From assembly GCA_007121695.1 (NCBI GenBank), contig SKKC01000111.1, positions 1-11,151 of the forward strand: a DNA stretch of 11,151 nt. The letters are read 5' to 3'. The position numbers were made by a program, and so were the translations under genes. This document shows, piece after piece, positions 6,877 to 11,151 of the stretch. The notes under the pieces were generated by a model. The model was not told where the DNA came from and ran no database searches. It worked only from the letters and a program-made list of their open reading frames with translations. Within the stretch, counting starts at the first letter, position 1, and every line of letters begins with the position of its first letter. The stretch is from Spirochaetales bacterium (GTDB lineage: Bacteria > Spirochaetota > Spirochaetia > DSM-27196 > SKKC01).

Positions 6877-7749
6877 ATGAAACTTAATAAAGTACTCAGC
6901 TTCGATACCGCAAACTATCTGATGCTCGCAATCATCGGCCTTATTACGGCATATCCGTTCTACTATATGATTGTTGCGTCATTCAGCGAAGGTAACAGTC
7001 TGCTGTCTCACCAGGGTGTGCTCGTGCGCCCCATCAACTTTACCCTGGTCGCGTACGAACGGGTTGCTCAAAACCCCCGTATCGTCCGTGGGTTCCTGAA
7101 CAGCATCTATCTGGTTGTAACCGGTGTAGGCCTTAACATGACGATCACGTCGCTCAGCGCGTATGCGCTGTCCCGGCGGCATCTGGTCGGCCGATCGCTC
7201 TTTCTGATGTTCGCGGTATTCACCATGATCTTCGACCGCGGTCTTATACCTCTGTTTCTTCTGATTCGCAATCTTGGACTCTACGGCTCGCTCTGGTCTG
7301 TAATACTGACCTTCGCGGTTAACACGTACAACCTTCTCATTATGGTAACATTCTTCAGAAATGTACCCGAAAGTCTGGAAGAGTCTGCGATCATTGACGG
7401 AGCAGGACACTTTCGCATTCTCTGGAGCATATTCCTTCCGGTATCGAAAGCGGTCGTAGCAACGCTTATTCTGTTCTATGCCGTCGGTCGCTGGAATGGG
7501 TTCTTTTATGCCATGATATTTCTACCGAACCCTGCGAGCTGGCCGATCTCTCTGGTACTGCGAGAGATAATAATTGCAGAGAGAATGAGTGAGTTCCTCG
7601 GAGGAGTCGATGTTGGCGATCAGGGTTCTGTATCCGAGACCATAAAGTATGCGACGGCAGTCATTACGACGCTTCCGATTCTGCTTCTATACCCGTACCT
7701 TCAGAAGTACTTCGCCCGCGGAGTAATGCTCGGCTCAATAAAAGGATAG
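6877..7749 (+). CDS. lplC: Sugar ABC transporter permease, LplC/YtcP-type
   Basis: This 290-residue partner permease forms a heterodimeric channel with the LplB-type protein. The first helix (about residues 13-34) ends in the YPFYYMIVASF motif usual for LplC/YtcP. Other helices lie near 78-98, 105-130, 137-158, 190-212 and 260-275. The segment RGLIPLFLLIRNLGLYGSLW (121-140) is strongly typical of the family. The EAA loop is at about 168-188: EESAIIDGAGHFRILWSIFLP. The C terminus ends YFARGVMLGSIKG, as in most YtcP proteins. GGAG lies eight bases before the ATG, just after the stop of the previous gene, so the two permeases should be co-translated. No ATPase gene follows; the next gene is the regulator, one base downstream. 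Confidence 0.92.
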   Translation: MKLNKVLSFDTANYLMLAIIGLITAYPFYYMIVASFSEGNSLLSHQGVLVRPINFTLVAYERVAQNPRIVRGFLNSIYLVVTGVGLNMTITSLSAYALSRRHLVGRSLFLMFAVFTMIFDRGLIPLFLLIRNLGLYGSLWSVILTFAVNTYNLLIMVTFFRNVPESLEESAIIDGAGHFRILWSIFLPVSKAVVATLILFYAVGRWNGFFYAMIFLPNPASWPISLVLREIIIAERMSEFLGGVDVGDQGSVSETIKYATAVITTLPILLLYPYLQKYFARGVMLGSIKG

Positions 7750-7750
7750 C

Positions 7751-10030
7751 TTGCGGCGTGCCCGTATGATACCATACTCCATGGCGAAACGGGCACGGCT
7801 CAGAGTTCGATGGTTTCTGTCGTTTATTGGTGTAACCGCGCTCCCTTTCATAATTGCCACCCTTATTCTTGTGCGTGGCGAACAGATCATTCGCCATGAA
7901 ACCGACCGTGTTCACCTGTCCCAGTTGAGCGTTTTCGTGCACGGTCTCGACAGCATTCTCAAGGAAGTGCGCACGCTCGAGATCGCAATGATCCGGGATC
8001 CTGATCTACGTGACCTCGTGGAAGGAAGACTTGATCAAAGCGAAGAGTTCCTCGCAGCACGTCGTCTTTTGAGTCGCTATGACGCGCAATCGGTAGATGC
8101 ACGAACCTCAGTCGAGTGGATGGTGTATTTCTGGGAAACGAACCGTGTACTCGCACAACGGGCGTACACACAGGACCAGAACTTTCTCGATCACATGCTC
8201 GTCGACCAACCCACATGGACCCTCGGAAGCTGGCGCTGGCAGATGCGCCGACTCGCAGACCAGCGTTTCACACTCGTAAGCCCGCTGGGCTGGAGAACAG
8301 GTCCGAATGAACCAGTCCTCCTGTATAGTCGCCTGCTTCCGAGTCGTCGTCCTACCGAGGCGCGTGCGGTTGTCGCGTTCTCCGTTTCCAGTCCTCTGTT
8401 TCGTGAGCTGCTGCGTTCCATGATTACTGGACCGGCAGACGCAGTTGTTATATACGATGGAACCAGTACGATCGTTCTCGGACAGGGCGACGGACAGGAA
8501 ATACGGGACCTCATACATTCACAACCCTATACGGAAAGCCCCCGAACGCTGCGCGGAACGAACTTCACCGTGTATCGCGATCAGTCGGCTAACATGCCTG
8601 TAGAAGTACTCTACAAGGTCGGCGAACGCGGTGCGTTCAGCGGACTTCGGGCTCACCGCACGGTGAGCCTGGCGGCCTTACTGCTGAGCCTGTTTTTCGC
8701 GATAGCGCTTTCAGCCTACCTGGTTTCGAAAAACTACAGTCCGGTACGCCGGTTGCTCCAGCTCATTATTGATACAAAGGGTTCGACTAACAGGCTTACC
8801 AGCGACGAGTTCAGGGTCATAGAGTCTGCGCTTACACGCGCTCTGGCAGAAACCGGCGAGTTACGAGCCCTGGTACACGGTCAGGAACGGTCGCTTGAGC
8901 TGTACCGTTTCCGCAACCTTCTCAAGGGCATCACGTCTGATTCGGATGGTGACGCGACGAATCTCTTTCGTATTAACGAAGTCGAAAGCTACGCGATCGT
9001 ACTAATCGACCCGGTCAGGCCGTTAGATCTGAACCAGGTCGACGAGGCGCTCACACGGACCGTACGGATGCCGTTTCGGATAGTGGACCGTGTCGTATTC
9101 GAGACCGGTGTCTGTGTTGTGACGGGTGCTGCCGGGACCATGGATCCCGATAGCTTTCTTTCGCAAATGAGCGATCTCCTGCACGCGGTACAGATAAGCG
9201 TCGGACTCGATACCGCAATTGGTGTGAGCAGCTGCCAGCCGATACACTACTCGATTCGGTCTGCCGTGCTGGATGCGCAAACCTCACTTGCGTACAGGAT
9301 CGTTGAGGGCACCAGGAACGTACTCAAACCGCACCACGCCACCATGAGTCGCGAGACTTTCGAGTTCACGCTCCAGCAGGAAAGCGAGTTAACGAACACT
9401 ATAGTAGCTGGTGACTTTGCTGAAGCACGGGTGATCACGATCGATATAATAGAGCGGAACTTTGAGCAGAAGTCACTGTCGATCGAAATGGGACGATGCC
9501 TTGCGTTTTCTCTTGCGACCATGATTATCCGATCGTTGAACCGGGTTGCTCGCTACAGAGAAAACCACATCTGGGACGAACTCAGACCGATTAACCAGAT
9601 TGCCTCGTGCGTGACATACGAACAGCTACGCACAACAATTCTCGAACTCCTCAGGGTTGTATGCGCCGACATAGAACGCAACAGGCAGTCGCATAGTACC
9701 GTTCTTGTGACACAGATAGTCGAGTTTATCGAAAGCGGACTGAACGAACCGAATCTCGGCACGAAATCGATCGCCGAACACTTCGACATGAACCCAGCCT
9801 ATATCGCACGCGTGTTCAAGGAGCATGTGGGAGTTAGTTTCGGCGCATATATAAACCGCCGACGCGTTGAAATCAGCAAGGAAATGCTCAGCAACACAGA
9901 TCGAACCATCTCTGATATCGGGCAGGAAATCGGTTATCCGGAGAGTAGTTCCTTTATCCGCTTCTTTCGAAAGTTCGAAGGTGTGACCCCTGGTCAGTAT
10001 CGGGACGCAGTTTTCATTGAACGGTCGTAA
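7751..10030 (+). CDS. Membrane-spanning AraC-family transcriptional regulator, YtdP-like
   Basis: This 759-residue one-component regulator has an N-terminal basic stretch and membrane helix 1 (about residues 21-42). An extracytoplasmic sensor domain of about 260 residues follows, then membrane helix 2 (about 304-326). Next comes a short HAMP-like stretch (KNYSPVRRLLQLI) and a cytoplasmic region of about 300 residues with no clear motif. The C-terminal AraC domain (about 650-755) has two helix-turn-helix units. The first contains SIAEHFDMNPAYIARVFKEH (673-692), the second ISDIGQEIGYPESSSFIRFF (720-739), ending in the conserved GVTPGQYR. Size and layout match Bacillus YtdP, which lies beside ytcQP transport genes. 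As last gene of the importer operon it probably senses the sugar outside the cytoplasm and controls the operon. The start is uncertain: TTG at 7751 has AAAGGA four bases upstream, while in-frame ATGs at 7766 and 7781 lack a ribosome binding site. A 9-bp inverted repeat spans this start region. Confidence 0.88.
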   Translation: MRRARMIPYSMAKRARLRVRWFLSFIGVTALPFIIATLILVRGEQIIRHETDRVHLSQLSVFVHGLDSILKEVRTLEIAMIRDPDLRDLVEGRLDQSEEFLAARRLLSRYDAQSVDARTSVEWMVYFWETNRVLAQRAYTQDQNFLDHMLVDQPTWTLGSWRWQMRRLADQRFTLVSPLGWRTGPNEPVLLYSRLLPSRRPTEARAVVAFSVSSPLFRELLRSMITGPADAVVIYDGTSTIVLGQGDGQEIRDLIHSQPYTESPRTLRGTNFTVYRDQSANMPVEVLYKVGERGAFSGLRAHRTVSLAALLLSLFFAIALSAYLVSKNYSPVRRLLQLIIDTKGSTNRLTSDEFRVIESALTRALAETGELRALVHGQERSLELYRFRNLLKGITSDSDGDATNLFRINEVESYAIVLIDPVRPLDLNQVDEALTRTVRMPFRIVDRVVFETGVCVVTGAAGTMDPDSFLSQMSDLLHAVQISVGLDTAIGVSSCQPIHYSIRSAVLDAQTSLAYRIVEGTRNVLKPHHATMSRETFEFTLQQESELTNTIVAGDFAEARVITIDIIERNFEQKSLSIEMGRCLAFSLATMIIRSLNRVARYRENHIWDELRPINQIASCVTYEQLRTTILELLRVVCADIERNRQSHSTVLVTQIVEFIESGLNEPNLGTKSIAEHFDMNPAYIARVFKEHVGVSFGAYINRRRVEISKEMLSNTDRTISDIGQEIGYPESSSFIRFFRKFEGVTPGQYRDAVFIERS
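7757..7797. repeat. Inverted repeat over the start region of the AraC-type gene
   Basis: CGTGCCCGT (7757-7765) and ACGGGCACG (7789-7797) are perfect 9-bp complements, and both candidate ATG codons (7766, 7781) lie in the 23-base loop. A competing hairpin GTATG-ATAC-CATAC spans 7764-7777. The structure could modulate initiation of the regulator; this is inference from position. Confidence 0.5.
8650..8669. repeat. Perfect 9-bp inverted repeat inside the AraC-type gene
   Basis: GGCTCACCG (8650-8658), then CA, then CGGTGAGCC (8661-8669). In RNA this would form an eight-pair stem with a GCAC loop. It encodes RAHRTVSL just before membrane helix 2. No function can be assigned. Confidence 0.55.
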
Positions 10031-10127
10031 GCAACCTCGATAGCGATCCGTCAGCCACCCGATTCACCTTCTCAGGTATTCCGTGCGGCTTCGCCGTGGT
10101 GTCCGAGCTGACCTACGAGACCATGGA
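10031..10127. other. Convergent intergenic gap
   Basis: These 97 bases separate the AraC-type gene from the minus-strand dehydrogenase gene. The only structure I see is a short hairpin CGGC-TTC-GCCG (10086-10096) without a T-run on either strand, so no convincing terminator for either gene can be named. Confidence 0.5.
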
Positions 10128-11151
10128 CTAGGTGGCAGCCGACTGCAGCAGCGCTGCGCTTATGACCTCGTCGGACCTGCTTCGTATCGCCGACAGTACG
10201 TCCGTATCCGGTTGTGCATCCAGCTGTATGGAGCAGGACGCAGTTTCCTTGCCGTCGAAAATAACGTTGTCGAGTTCCTGAACGTTTATACCGGCCGACT
10301 TCAGTTCGGAGAGCACGTTCGCGAGAACGCCGGGGCGGTCATAATGTCGTACCACAAGCTGCCAGGGGGCGAGCGTCTGCCTGCATCGGTTAATCCAGTT
10401 CCGCACCGTACCTTCCTGCATGTATCCCCGGACAATGTCGACCGCGTCCATGGCAACTGCGATCTGTGCCTGGTTCGTACTCGCCCCGATGTGGTGCGTG
10501 ACATAACAGTTCGCAAGACCGGAAAACCGGTGCGTGACCTCGCCGCCCTTGCCTTCGGGTTCGCCTTCGAATACGTCCACCGCCGCGTTCAGGCGCCCGG
10601 CGCTGAGTTCGTCAAACAGCGCGTCTTCGTCCACGACCTCCGCGCGGGCGGTGTTCACAACGAGCGCGCCGTCGTGGAGCGCGGCGAGTACATCGCGCGA
10701 TACAAGCCCCTTCGTCTGCGGGGTCAGCGCAACATGCACACTCAGGACGTCACACGCGGCGGCTACCGCGTGCGCGGATTCGGCCCGATCGACCCCGAGA
10801 ATGCGTGCTCCTTCCGGCGTCAGTGAGCGCGACCAGGCAACGACGTTCATGCCGAACGCCTGCGCGCGTCGTATGACTTCGCGGCCGATCCCGCCGGTAC
10901 CAAGTACGCCGAGGGTTTTGCCGTATACGCCGTCCGCCTTGCTGTACAGCGCCTTGTTCCACATGCCGTTTCGGAAGTCGGCCACGTTGTCCGGGATTCG
11001 CCTGTCGGCGGCCAGAATCAACCCGAATGCGAGCTCCGCTACGGCGATCGCGTTCTGCCCGGGGCAGTTGGCGACGAACACCCCTCGCCTGCTCGCCGCC
11101 TCCAGATCAATGTTATTCACACCGGCACCGGCTCGAATCACAAGGCTCAGC
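10128..11151 (-). CDS. serA: SerA-like D-2-hydroxyacid (3-phosphoglycerate) dehydrogenase with ACT domain, 5' end missing
   Basis: The visible 340 residues lack the N terminus. The frame is open to the window edge and reads LSLVIRAGAGVNNID, so the GTG at 11141 is an internal valine. The likely reaction is 3-phosphoglycerate to 3-phosphohydroxypyruvate, the first step of serine synthesis. From the GTG codon, the nucleotide-binding GTGGIG lies at 81-86. Catalytic Arg is in NTARAEVVDEDAL (163-175), catalytic Glu in DVFEGEP (189-195) and catalytic His in THHIGAST (215-222). A C-terminal ACT domain (about 262-332) with HYDRPGVLA and GINVQELDN suggests allosteric control by serine. Oddities are WSRS after the second Rossmann strand where NAD-linked enzymes usually have Asp, and THH instead of TPH. 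It converges on the transport operon and appears unrelated to it. SerA is the best call, but another 2-hydroxyacid substrate is possible. Confidence 0.82.
   Translation of the reverse strand, partial: LSLVIRAGAGVNNIDLEAASRRGVFVANCPGQNAIAVAELAFGLILAADRRIPDNVADFRNGMWNKALYSKADGVYGKTLGVLGTGGIGREVIRRAQAFGMNVVAWSRSLTPEGARILGVDRAESAHAVAAACDVLSVHVALTPQTKGLVSRDVLAALHDGALVVNTARAEVVDEDALFDELSAGRLNAAVDVFEGEPEGKGGEVTHRFSGLANCYVTHHIGASTNQAQIAVAMDAVDIVRGYMQEGTVRNWINRCRQTLAPWQLVVRHYDRPGVLANVLSELKSAGINVQELDNVIFDGKETASCSIQLDAQPDTDVLSAIRSRSDEVISAALLQSAAT

Noticed and set aside
10086..10096. Short hairpin in the convergent gap as a bidirectional terminator
   Set aside because: There are only four Watson-Crick pairs and no T-run on either strand.
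10083..10826. Plus-strand open frame of 247 codons
   Set aside because: It lies antisense to the dehydrogenase gene, whose motifs are unambiguous; the translation is rich in Arg and has no family features.
10128..11141. GTG at 11141 as the true start of the dehydrogenase
   Set aside because: In-frame residues LSL precede it and the sequence matches the internal RAGxGxxNxD region of SerA, so the N-terminal domain lies outside the window.

Overview
The window is a typical bacterial stretch of about 54% GC by eye. Seven genes sit on the plus strand and one converges from the right on the minus strand. I see no tRNA, rRNA, IS element or CRISPR array. A free-living spirochaete (Spirochaetales) fits best: a GldA/F/G-plus-DUF4340 ABC operon next to an LplA/B/C-type sugar importer, and a binding protein whose signal peptide ends in Ala-Gly-Gly instead of a lipobox Cys. 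The assignment is inferred from gene content and protein style, not from a phylogenetic marker.

Region 1 (1-4132) is the distal part of an operon for a Gld-type ABC complex: the end of the ATPase, an ABC-2 permease (GldF-like), a GldG-like protein with an extracytoplasmic domain, and a DUF4340 protein with an N-terminal membrane anchor. Two of the three junctions are 4-bp GTGA overlaps and the third has a Shine-Dalgarno sequence overlapping the stop codon, so the genes look translationally coupled. The substrate is unknown.

Region 2 (4133-4320) is the only long non-coding gap. It holds a weak candidate terminator, a candidate operator (inverted repeat plus a direct repeat 23 bp apart), a -10-like TATAAA without a good -35, and a strong Shine-Dalgarno sequence.

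Region 3 (4321-10030) is a carbohydrate-type importer operon: solute-binding protein, two permeases of the LplB and LplC/YtcP types, and as last gene a 759-residue membrane-spanning AraC-family regulator resembling Bacillus YtdP. A 9-bp stem closed by a UUCG tetraloop lies between the binding protein and the permeases and could set their expression ratio. No ATPase gene is present, so a shared MsmK/UgpC-type ATPase from elsewhere is likely. The simplest model is a feedback circuit in which the membrane regulator senses a ligand outside the cytoplasm and activates the promoter in Region 2.

Region 4 (10031-11151) is a 97-bp convergent gap followed by the minus-strand 3' part of a SerA-like D-2-hydroxyacid dehydrogenase with an ACT domain. 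Its cofactor loop and catalytic-His motif deviate from standard SerA.

No wholly new system is evident. The points most worth checking are the three-module DUF4340 protein, the membrane AraC feedback circuit and its candidate operator, and the intercistronic UUCG hairpin.
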